From Bacteroidales bacterium (lineage in GTDB: Bacteria > Bacteroidota > Bacteroidia > Bacteroidales > FEN-979), in the NCBI GenBank assembly GCA_016783905.1, contig JADHVQ010000008.1, positions 1 to 45,486 on the forward strand: 45,486 nucleotides of DNA, read 5' to 3'. A model generated the notes under the pieces. It did no database searches and had not been told where the DNA came from. It saw only the letters and a list, made by a program, of their open reading frames with translations. Numbering within the stretch: position 1 is the stretch's first letter; the number at the start of each line of letters is the position of its first letter. Below are positions 28,110-37,783 of the stretch, piece after piece. A program made the position numbers and the translations under genes.

Positions 28110-29174
28110 TCACGTCTCACGTCCCTCGTCCTTCGTCCTTCCAGCTAACTGTCCACAGGCGGCATCAATATCTTTCCCGCGGCTCTGACGGATATTGACC
28201 ACCAGGTTACGCGATTCCAGGAAGTCCCGGAACTCTTTCATGCGTCTCATCTCCGATCGCTGAAACTCAACTCCATCAACTGGATTAAATTCGATCAGGT
28301 TGATCTTTACCGGGAAGTTACGGCAAAACTCTGCGAAGGACCTGGCATCCTCAGGGGTATCATTGAATTCCTTAAGCAGAAGGTACTCTATCGTGAACCG
28401 TTTCCCGGTCTTATGATGATAGTAGGTGAGTGCCTCAATCAGATCGGATAACGGATAGCGTTTATTGAACGGGATGATCCGGTCCCTTTTGGTATCCGTT
28501 GCGGCATGCAGGGAGAGAGCCAGGTGTGTTTTGAGCTGATCGTCGGCCAGTTGCCGGATTACTTTTGGAACCCCCACCGTGGAGAGGGTAATTCGTTGAG
28601 GAGAGATCCTTAATCCCTCTTCACCCGTAATCAGATCGACGGCTCTTTTTACCTGTGGATAATTAAAAAGTGGTTCACCCATCCCCATGAGAACAATGCT
28701 GGAAAGGGAGATATGATGGATTTCGAGGGAAGCTTCGCTGAGTTTCCATACCTGGTCAAACATCTCGGCTGCAGTCAGATTCCGGTAAAATCCAAGTGTA
28801 GCAGTCGCGCAGAAGATACAACCGAGAGCACAACCGGCCTGGGAAGAGATACACGCTGTTGTCCGCTCGCCGGTTGGAATCAGGACACTTTCGATGATCG
28901 TGCCGTCATGGAGGCGGTATCCAAACTTAATGGTACCATCACGGCTTTGCTGTCGTCCGGTCTCCTGGATTACCTCAAAGGCAAACGCCTCAGCCAGCCG
29001 GTTCCGGAGAGAGAGTGGAAGAGTAGTCATCTCTTCAAAAGAGCGGCATCCCTTTTTCCAGAGCCAGTCATAAACTTGCTTTGTGCGAAAACGTTTCTCT
29101 CCGACGGAGGAGAGAAAAACATCCAGTTCTTCTCGCGTCAATGAGCGGATATCAGGGGTTTGATTACCACTCAT
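28110..29174 (-). CDS. rlmN: 23S rRNA (adenine2503-C2)/tRNA methyltransferase, radical SAM
   Basis: 'CISSQAGCALGCIFCATATLGFYRNLTAAEM' (CxxxCxxC), 'IVLMGMGEPLFNY', 'RQSRGKDIDAACGQLAG'. Confidence 0.97.
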   Translation of the reverse strand: MSGNQTPDIRSLTREELDVFLSSVGEKRFRTKQVYDWLWKKGCRSFEEMTTLPLSLRNRLAEAFAFEVIQETGRQQSRDGTIKFGYRLHDGTIIESVLIPTGERTTACISSQAGCALGCIFCATATLGFYRNLTAAEMFDQVWKLSEASLEIHHISLSSIVLMGMGEPLFNYPQVKRAVDLITGEEGLRISPQRITLSTVGVPKVIRQLADDQLKTHLALSLHAATDTKRDRIIPFNKRYPLSDLIEALTYYHHKTGKRFTIEYLLLKEFNDTPEDARSFAEFCRNFPVKINLIEFNPVDGVEFQRSEMRRMKEFRDFLESRNLVVNIRQSRGKDIDAACGQLAGRTKDEGRET

Positions 29175-29724
29175 CCGTTTTCTCCTCCACGGGTTTCATC
29201 TTTTCTATCAAGGTGGAGGTGAGTCGCTGCATGGTGGTATCCACCTGGTAGAGATAGTTATTCCACAGGGGATTGTAGGCCGGATCCTCTTTGTTCAGCC
29301 ATTTTTCGAGTGGGAAGCGGGAAGCTTCTTTCAGGTTAAAATCGGTCACAGTATACCGGTACCGGTCATCCTTGAACTCGAGGCGAATGGCATAGATGAT
29401 CAGTCCGGCATTGAGTCTGTTTCCTTTGTCGTCGTCATAATAGACACTCATCCGACCGGTCCCTTCAATCTTTCCATTCACCTTGTCCTGAATTTTAAAG
29501 ACCGACGTTGGATTGATATAGTAGTAGTTGAACCACTCCATCGCCCTGTTGTAAAGGTAGCCCGGATCTCCTGCCTCCTGGATAACCTCCCGGTACATGA
29601 TCTTCTGTGAGTCAGGATCGATAGGCATGTTCGGAGAGTCTGTTCCTTCCTGAGCGGAAAGGCGGATGAAAGGGAGAAAACAGAGGGTGATCAGGCAGCT
29701 GAAAAGCACATTTTTCATATCCAT
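29164..29724 (-). CDS. Secreted DUF4468-like protein
   Basis: Signal peptide; 'LYNRAMEWFNYYYINPTSVFKIQDKVNGKIEGTGRMSVYY..LNAGLIIYAIRLEFKDDRYRYTVTDF' resembles DUF4468 (TBP-like fold). Confidence 0.7.
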   Translation of the reverse strand: MDMKNVLFSCLITLCFLPFIRLSAQEGTDSPNMPIDPDSQKIMYREVIQEAGDPGYLYNRAMEWFNYYYINPTSVFKIQDKVNGKIEGTGRMSVYYDDDKGNRLNAGLIIYAIRLEFKDDRYRYTVTDFNLKEASRFPLEKWLNKEDPAYNPLWNNYLYQVDTTMQRLTSTLIEKMKPVEEKTDEW

Positions 29725-29801
29725 GTATTTTAATAATCACAATATTATAAAATCTTAACGAGACAATCCGTAGAATCGTCTGAAAAAGTTTTCCACTGGC
29801 C

Positions 29802-29837
29802 AAAAAAAGAGGCTGAGGGAAAATCCGTCAGCCTCTT
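29802..29837 (-). terminator. Intrinsic terminator of groEL
   Basis: AGAGGCTGA (29808-29816) / TCAGCCTCT (29828-29836), followed on the minus strand by T7. Confidence 0.9.
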
Positions 29838-29856
29838 GCAGAGATATAGGATCTGT

Positions 29857-31500
<1,644 letters not shown>

Positions 31501-31546
31501 TCAATTATAGGTTAATAATCAGGTTATTTCCAAATGTTACTGAAGA

Positions 31547-31825
31547 TCAAATGACAGCAACAACGTCAGATTCTCTCATGATCAAATAATCCACACCATC
31601 GATGGTGATCTCAGTTCCGGCATATTTGCCGTAGAGCACTTTATCGCCAACCTTTACAGTGATGGGCTCATCTTTTTTCCCGGGGCCAATAGCCACAATG
31701 GTTCCTTTTTGGGGTTTCTCTTTCGCCGTATCAGGAATGATGATCCCTCCGGCTGTCTTCTCTTCTGCAGGTGCCGGTTCAACCAGTACCCGGTCTGCCA
31801 ATGGTTTGATGTTCACTTTTGCCAT
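31547..31825 (-). CDS. groES: Co-chaperonin GroES
   Basis: '[44 protein letters not shown]'. Confidence 0.98.
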   Translation of the reverse strand: MAKVNIKPLADRVLVEPAPAEEKTAGGIIIPDTAKEKPQKGTIVAIGPGKKDEPITVKVGDKVLYGKYAGTEITIDGVDYLIMRESDVVAVI

Positions 31826-31920
31826 ATCATTTTAATTAAAGTTTAACATTAGAAATTCCTTGTTTCATTTGTCCCGCATGTGTCACATTCTGTGCCAAAG
31901 CTGATTTTGCCAGAAAAGAA

Positions 31921-31958
31921 AAAAAATGTCAGAATTCTCTGACATTCTGACATTTTTT
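31921..31958. terminator. Bidirectional intrinsic terminator (downstream of secG, upstream of groES)
   Basis: Perfect 15-bp inverted repeat AAAAAATGTCAGAAT / ATTCTGACATTTTTT with 8-nt loop; T-rich on both strands. Confidence 0.85.
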
Positions 31959-31984
31959 CTTGTTTGAATCTGGCATGCTTGTGG

Positions 31985-32004
31985 GGACGCGGCATGCCGC
32001 GTCC
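31985..32004. repeat. Perfect 20-bp GC-rich palindrome (REP-like)
   Basis: GGACGCGGCATGCCGCGTCC equals its own reverse complement. Confidence 0.8.
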
Positions 32005-32019
32005 GTACAACAGGATGCA

Positions 32020-32352
32020 TTATTCATTTCTTTCAGGAGGCGCCTGAAAATCATTGATGGGGGCGCTATTCTCATCAATCTGTCGCTGGATTTCGCTCTC
32101 CTGAGTTGGGGATGTCCCTTGATATTTCGGGATTGCGAAGATGGAAAAGAGGCTTAGAATCAGCAGGACAATCGCCAGCGTCCAGGTCGATTTCTCCAGG
32201 AAGTCAGCCGTTTTTCTTACGCCCATATACTGGTTGGATGAAGCAAAATTGGATGCCAGTCCTCCTCCTTTGGAGTTCTGGACCAATACCACAAGAACCA
32301 TCAGCACGCAGGTGATGAGGATCAGAACCGAGATTAAAATATAAAAACCCAT
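32020..32352 (-). CDS. secG: Preprotein translocase subunit SecG
   Basis: Two TM helices; 'VLVVLVQNSKGGGLASNFASSNQYMGVRKTADFLEKSTWTLAIVLLILS'. Confidence 0.93.
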   Translation of the reverse strand: MGFYILISVLILITCVLMVLVVLVQNSKGGGLASNFASSNQYMGVRKTADFLEKSTWTLAIVLLILSLFSIFAIPKYQGTSPTQESEIQRQIDENSAPINDFQAPPERNE

Positions 32353-32401
32353 CTTTTTGAAATTACGATTTACGAATGACGATTTACGAATTGAAAAACA
32401 A
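32353..32401. repeat. Word-repeat spacer between the proline-rich protein gene and secG
   Basis: aaattacgatttacgaatgacgatttacgaattgaaaaacaatcagttc: repeated acgatttacgaat. Confidence 0.7.
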
Positions 32402-33433
32402 TCAGTTCGTCGTATCTTCAGTGTCAGATTGTTGGTGAGCCTTCAGCTCTTCAATTCGGGTTGCAAAGTAACTACTTTTTTCTGGGAAAAACAAGCACAA
32501 TTTCTCATATACCCGAATCGCTTTCCCCGTATTGCCCTGTTTATAGTAGAGAATGGCCAGTGTTTCACTGACGATCTCATCTTCTTCCTGTGGATCCCTT
32601 GTAGCCGTTTGGGTTGGTTTCAGAAAAACTGTACGGGGAGAGGAGATCCTGGGCTCTTCCCGGATGAATTTCTCAATCAGCTCCTCTTTGGACATTGGCC
32701 CCGGTGATTCCACTGAGAATGTCACATGTCGTTTTTTCGACAGCTCAACCGGTGATATTTCCAGCTCCTCTTTTGTATCTGTTGCCGTCAATTCTCCATG
32801 TCTTTCTGCGATCTCAGCCAATCTCCGGTGAACGATTTCGAGCAGTTGTTCCCGGAGTTTCTCTCCTCCTTGTAGATCCTCATTCCCGGGTACTACAGGT
32901 TTAAAGACCACTCGTGGCGGACGGGAGAGGAGCGGGGGGGGGGGTGAGGGTGGTGAGGGTGGTGGGGGTGGTGGGGATAGTGGGGATCGTGGGGGTGTGG
33001 TGAATCTGGGAGCCATTATGAAGGTGGGAGGTGAGGGTGGTCTGGGAGGGAATGTGGTTGGAGGTGAACCATCAGGTTTTCGGGGTGTTGCCGGTTTGGT
33101 TGGCGGAATGGATCTGGCAGGAGGAGCAGGTTTGACAGGAGCAGCAGGTATAACAGGAATATCAGGTTTGGCAGGAACAGCGGGTTTCAGGTGTGTGATC
33201 CGGTATCTGTCGATGAGTCGTTTCAGCTGACGCCGGTCAGCGGCGTAAGCAGCTGCTCTCTTCAGTTGCTGTGCGTATTGGGGGTGCTCTTCAGCATAAA
33301 GGTTTAAGGCATATAGCAATTGTGCCGTCTGGCAAAATGGGTAGTCTTTCTGCAGCTCTTCAAACTGCTTCAGACTCTGCGCATCCACTGCAACCGGATT
33401 GTTTATATAGGCCAGAAACTCTTTGCTTTCCAT
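32402..33433 (-). CDS. Protein with polyproline central linker, probable TPR-like C-terminus
   Basis: 'MESKEFLAYINNPVAVDAQSLKQFEELQKDYPFCQTAQLLYALNL', linker 'PPPPPPSPPSPPPPLLSRPPR', C-term 'SETLAILYYKQGNTGKAIRVYEKLCLFFPEKSSYFATRIEEL'. Confidence 0.85.
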   Translation of the reverse strand: MESKEFLAYINNPVAVDAQSLKQFEELQKDYPFCQTAQLLYALNLYAEEHPQYAQQLKRAAAYAADRRQLKRLIDRYRITHLKPAVPAKPDIPVIPAAPVKPAPPARSIPPTKPATPRKPDGSPPTTFPPRPPSPPTFIMAPRFTTPPRSPLSPPPPPPSPPSPPPPLLSRPPRVVFKPVVPGNEDLQGGEKLREQLLEIVHRRLAEIAERHGELTATDTKEELEISPVELSKKRHVTFSVESPGPMSKEELIEKFIREEPRISSPRTVFLKPTQTATRDPQEEDEIVSETLAILYYKQGNTGKAIRVYEKLCLFFPEKSSYFATRIEELKAHQQSDTEDTTN

Positions 33434-33452
33434 CTCTGTTTTCGTATATCAT

Positions 33453-33995
33453 TTACCAGTTTACCACGGCTTTGTTGAATATATCCTGCACGAGTTGCTC
33501 ATTGATTTCCTGGATCAGGTCATCCTGAACCGAAATCAGGTTTTGCGAGCTCGGATAATCTATATACCGGGAAAAGGTTGATTCGAAGTTCTGCTTCTCA
33601 TTAAATTTGTTTGTAAACTTCACATCGACCGTGATGGTGAGTCTGTTCAGCTGTGCCACCTCATTCCCTGAGATAGCCTGAGGTTGAACTGCATACCCTT
33701 TTATGGAACCCTCAAGATGAAGGTCACCGTTCCTGTCAACAAGGATCAGGTTCGTTTGTGAGGTAAAATAAGCCTGTAATGCATCCGTGAAGTTGCGGCT
33801 CAGAGTCGGCACCACCAGCATCGCTTTGTTCGGGAAGTTATCGATCGCAATGGTCTTTACTTCCGGAGAGATTGATGCGCCGGTAAAACTGTAACTCATG
33901 CGGCACGAGCCGGTAACCCAGAGCAGTGGCCATAGCAGGATCAGGACGAATATCGCAGATTGTCTGTGTTTCCCGGTAGTGAAGGTATTCCTCAT
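33453..33995 (-). CDS. lptE: LPS assembly lipoprotein LptE family
   Basis: Lipobox-like 'LLWVTGSCRMSYSFTGASISPEVKTIAIDNFPNKAMLVVPTLSRNFTDALQAYFTSQTNLILVDRNGDLHLEGSIKGY'. Confidence 0.9.
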   Translation of the reverse strand: MRNTFTTGKHRQSAIFVLILLWPLLWVTGSCRMSYSFTGASISPEVKTIAIDNFPNKAMLVVPTLSRNFTDALQAYFTSQTNLILVDRNGDLHLEGSIKGYAVQPQAISGNEVAQLNRLTITVDVKFTNKFNEKQNFESTFSRYIDYPSSQNLISVQDDLIQEINEQLVQDIFNKAVVNW

Positions 33996-35215
33996 TTTTC
34001 GATGTTGTATTCTTTTATTTTGCGGTAGAGCGTACGTTCCGAGATTCCCAGCTCCCTGGCAGCCTTTTTCCGCTTGCCGTCAAATTTTTTCAGCGCCCTC
34101 TTGATAAACTCAACCTCCTGTTTTTGCAGGGAAAGAGATTCGTTCACCTCCTCCGATTCTTCAACAGGTTCATCGAACCTGGAACCTGCGGTCTGAACAA
34201 TGATCGGGGAGTCGGCTGACTGCCCCTCCGGGTAATCCTTGTAAAGTCGCTGAAGAAGGTGCTTATTCTCGCCGTATGGTCCCTCTTCATTCTCACCCTC
34301 GAGCAGGTTCATTACCAATTGCTTAAGATCATTCATGTCCCGCTTCATATCAAAGAGCACTTTGTAGAGCAACTCCCGTTCGGAAATCTTAGCTGTCTCC
34401 TCTCCTTTGTAGAGTATTGGAAGTTCACTGACCTGACTATGTGGCAGGTATTTTATCAGGGTTTCTTCATCGATCTCCCGTTTCTTTTCTATGATAGAGA
34501 TCTGCTCGGTGATATTTTTAAGCTGGCGGATATTTCCGGGCCAACGATAGTTGATCAGCACAGGTACAGCCTCCTCATCCAGCTGGATCGGGGGCATCCT
34601 GTATTTCTCGGCTGCATCGCTTGCAAATTTGCGGAACAGCAGGTGGATATCTTCTTTCCGGTCCCGCAACGAGGGCACATAAATCGGAACGGTATTGAGG
34701 CGGTAATATAGATCCTGCCGGAACTTCCCGCCAGTGATGGCATCCGGGATGTTGATATTGGTAGCTCCCACCACCCGCACATTGGTCTTCAGTACCTTGG
34801 AAGAGCCCACCCGCATAAACTCACCGCTCTCAAGGACCCTAAGTAATCGCACCTGTGTTGACAATGGCAATTCTGATACCTCGTCCAGAAAGATGGTCCC
34901 GCCGTTGACCACTTCAAAATAGCCTTTCCGGGCTTCATGCGCTCCAGTAAAAGAGCCCTTTTCGTGACCAAAGAGTTCAGAATCTATGGTCCCTTCCGGG
35001 ATGGCGCCGCAGTTCACTGCAATGTAAGGACCATGTTTGCGTGCACTCAACTGGTGTATGATCTTCGGAAAAAATTCCTTTCCGGTTCCGCTTTCTCCCG
35101 CGATGAGTACAGTGATATCGGTAGGCGCCACCTGCCGGGCGACATCGATGGCCCGGTTAAGTAAAGGTGAATTGCCGGTGATCCCAAATCGCTGCTTAAT
35201 CGCTAAAATATCCAT
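33992..35215 (-). CDS. Sigma54-interacting transcriptional activator (AAA+ with Fis-type HTH, no receiver domain)
   Basis: Walker A 'AGESGTGKE', 'GSFTGAHEARKGYFEVVNGGTIFLDEVSELPLSTQVRLLRVLE', C-term 'IKRALKKFDGKRKKAARELGISERTLYRKIKEYNI'. Confidence 0.95.
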   Translation of the reverse strand: MDILAIKQRFGITGNSPLLNRAIDVARQVAPTDITVLIAGESGTGKEFFPKIIHQLSARKHGPYIAVNCGAIPEGTIDSELFGHEKGSFTGAHEARKGYFEVVNGGTIFLDEVSELPLSTQVRLLRVLESGEFMRVGSSKVLKTNVRVVGATNINIPDAITGGKFRQDLYYRLNTVPIYVPSLRDRKEDIHLLFRKFASDAAEKYRMPPIQLDEEAVPVLINYRWPGNIRQLKNITEQISIIEKKREIDEETLIKYLPHSQVSELPILYKGEETAKISERELLYKVLFDMKRDMNDLKQLVMNLLEGENEEGPYGENKHLLQRLYKDYPEGQSADSPIIVQTAGSRFDEPVEESEEVNESLSLQKQEVEFIKRALKKFDGKRKKAARELGISERTLYRKIKEYNIEK

Positions 35216-35263
35216 TTTACGTGCTAAGAAGACTTATATTCTATAAACAAAAATACGATATAT

Positions 35264-37735
35264 TTACCTGATGGTAGCTCCCATCTTCCCGGAAAATGCC
35301 TCTGCCAGTCGTTCCATCACGTTGTCGATCTCTGCATCTGTCAGGGTTTTTGAATCGTCGCCGAGGAGAAAACTGACCGCATAGGACTTCTTTCCGGTTT
35401 CGATCCGTTCCCCTTCGTATACATCAAAGAGACCCACATGGAGAAGGAGCTTCCGCTCGGTTTCGAAAGCGACCTGCCGGACCTGATCAAACGTGGTCTC
35501 CATGTTCAGGAGTAGAGCAACGTCTCTTCTCACAACCGGAAACCTGGGTAATTCTGCGTACCGTAACTCTTTTCCGGGAATCAGTTGTAACATAAGGTCC
35601 CAGTAAAGGTCGGCATAAAGAACCGGCTGCCTGATATCAAACTGACTCAGCACCGACTTCCGAAGAGAACCGGCTGAAACCAGGATCTCTCCCTTACTCT
35701 GATAGGCGAATCCAAAGGAGAAGAGAGGGGATTCAACAGGGACCAGGTCTAATTCTGCCGGATCGATCGATATCCTGTCAAACACAGCGGAGAGAATTCC
35801 TTTGAGCTGAAGGATGTCAGCCGGTGTGTCATCGGCATCCCAGCTCTCCGGCGCTTTCCGGCCAGTAAGAAAGAGAGCCAGCCGCTGCTCTTCATGATAT
35901 CCGGGCAAGGGATCACTGCTTTTGTCTTCTGCCAGTGAATAGACCGTGCCGGTTTCGAAGAACAAAAGGTCCAACGCTTTCCTGTTCAGGTTATACACAA
36001 TGGATTCAAGTCCTCCATAGAGGAGAGACTGACGCATGACATCCAGATCGCGGCTGCTGGGATTGAGTATCCGCACACACTTCTCCACCGGGAAGAGGGC
36101 ATTATCCTCATAGTATGTGGACCGCGTCAGAGAGTTATTCATGATCTCAAAGAAGCCGTTTGAGCTCAGGAGATCGGAAACGATGTTCCGGATTGTATCT
36201 GGATCTTTTCCCGGAAGGAAGGAGACAGATGATTTAACCTCCTGCGGAATCGGGATGTTATTGTATCCATAGATACGCAACACCTCTTCAATCACATCGG
36301 CTTCGCGCGTGACATCCACTTTACATGCAGGTATCAACAAGTCAAGCCTGGAAGAGCTCTCCTGCACAATGGTGATGCCAAGGTCAGTCAGAATGCTCTT
36401 CACCACCTCTCGCGGAATCTCTTTTCCAATCAGGCGGTCGAGGCTCCTGAAGGTGAGTATGACCTTGCTTTTTGCCCGGGAGTGGCGGTAAATATCCACC
36501 AGCTCCGAGGCGAACTCTCCGCCAGCAATCTCCTTGATAAGCAGGGCAGCGCGCTTCAGGGCATAAAGGGTCATCTCGATATCGGTCCCCCTTTCAAAAC
36601 GGAATGATGCATCGGTCTGAAGCCCGTGGTGCCGGGCTGTTTTCCGGATGGAAACCGGGTTGAAGCAGGCACTTTCCAGGAAGAGGTTCCTTGATGATCC
36701 GGTCACCCCTGAGTTCACACCTCCGAAGATGCCCGCAATACACATGGGGGCGGCTGTATTACAGATCATCAGGTCATCGGGGGTGATGATACGTTCTATT
36801 TCATCGAGTGTGGTGAAGCCCAGCTCGTCCGGAAACTTCTTTACAACCACTTGCCCCCCTTCAATCTTGTCTGCATCAAATGCATGCAATGGCTGACCCA
36901 GCTCCATCAGCACAAAATTCGTGATGTCTACAATGTTATTGATGGGCCTCAAACCTACTGAAAGTAGCCTGTTCTTAAGCCAATCTGGTGATTCACCCAC
37001 CCTGATATTGGTGATAGTCAATCCTGAATAACGGGGACTCCCCTCCTCATCTTCCACTACAACCTCAATCCGGCGCTTTTCATGGTCGGGCTTGAAAACA
37101 GAGACATCCGGCATGGTCAGGAATGCTCTTCCGTTGGAAGCTACCTGTTCTTTCCCCAGGTTGTTATAAACAGCCACCAGGTCGCGGGCAACACCCACAT
37201 GGGAAGCTGCATCACTACGGTTGGGCGTCAGTCCGATCTGATAGATTACATCCTCCGAAACCTGAAAATACTCTTTCGCAGGTGTCCCCGGTATGGCCGA
37301 AGGATCGAGCACCAGGATACCCTCGTGGGAAGTCCCTACTCCCAGTTCATCTTCGGCACAGATCATCCCTTCCGATACCTCCCCCCGTAGTTTTGCCTTC
37401 TGGATTACCAGCTCTTGATCCCCTCTGTATAATCGTGTTCCAACCGTGGCAACAGCCACCTTCTGGCCGGCTGCTACATTGGATGCTCCACATACGATGG
37501 GGAGCAATTCCGGGCCGCCAACGGATACTTTCGTAAGGCTGAGGTGGTCAGAATTGGGATGGGATTTGCACTCCACAACCTCTCCGATGAGGACCCCTCT
37601 GAGTCCCCCCCTGACACTCTGCCACTCCTCCACATTTTCCACTTCGAGTCCGCATCCGGTCAACATCTCCCCAACATCTCCGGGAGAGAGGTCAACAGAT
37701 AGATATTGTTTCAGCCAGTGGTATGAGATTTTCAT
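35264..37735 (-). CDS. pheT: Phenylalanyl-tRNA synthetase beta subunit
   Basis: 'MKISYHWLKQYLSVDLSPGDVGEMLTGCGLEVE', 'NRSDAASHVGVARDLVA', 'VDITNFVLMELGQPLHAFD', C-terminal anticodon-binding region. Confidence 0.98.
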   Translation of the reverse strand: MKISYHWLKQYLSVDLSPGDVGEMLTGCGLEVENVEEWQSVRGGLRGVLIGEVVECKSHPNSDHLSLTKVSVGGPELLPIVCGASNVAAGQKVAVATVGTRLYRGDQELVIQKAKLRGEVSEGMICAEDELGVGTSHEGILVLDPSAIPGTPAKEYFQVSEDVIYQIGLTPNRSDAASHVGVARDLVAVYNNLGKEQVASNGRAFLTMPDVSVFKPDHEKRRIEVVVEDEEGSPRYSGLTITNIRVGESPDWLKNRLLSVGLRPINNIVDITNFVLMELGQPLHAFDADKIEGGQVVVKKFPDELGFTTLDEIERIITPDDLMICNTAAPMCIAGIFGGVNSGVTGSSRNLFLESACFNPVSIRKTARHHGLQTDASFRFERGTDIEMTLYALKRAALLIKEIAGGEFASELVDIYRHSRAKSKVILTFRSLDRLIGKEIPREVVKSILTDLGITIVQESSSRLDLLIPACKVDVTREADVIEEVLRIYGYNNIPIPQEVKSSVSFLPGKDPDTIRNIVSDLLSSNGFFEIMNNSLTRSTYYEDNALFPVEKCVRILNPSSRDLDVMRQSLLYGGLESIVYNLNRKALDLLFFETGTVYSLAEDKSSDPLPGYHEEQRLALFLTGRKAPESWDADDTPADILQLKGILSAVFDRISIDPAELDLVPVESPLFSFGFAYQSKGEILVSAGSLRKSVLSQFDIRQPVLYADLYWDLMLQLIPGKELRYAELPRFPVVRRDVALLLNMETTFDQVRQVAFETERKLLLHVGLFDVYEGERIETGKKSYAVSFLLGDDSKTLTDAEIDNVMERLAEAFSGKMGATIR

Positions 37736-37757
37736 TGATTGATTCCGTTACAAGGGG

Positions 37758-37765
37758 CAAAATTA
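37758..37765 (-). promoter_or_regulatory. Candidate -7 element TAATTTTG upstream of pheT
   Basis: Minus strand TAATTTTG matches TAnnTTTG; about 22 bp from ATG; no clear -33. Confidence 0.35.
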
Positions 37766-37783
37766 GGGATAAAATCCGTAAGA

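Noticed and set aside
31883-31903. Sigma54-like TGGCAC-N5-GTGAC upstream of groES
   Set aside because: The -12 GC is absent (GA instead) and groESL is not expected to be sigma54-dependent; better described as an imperfect palindrome.
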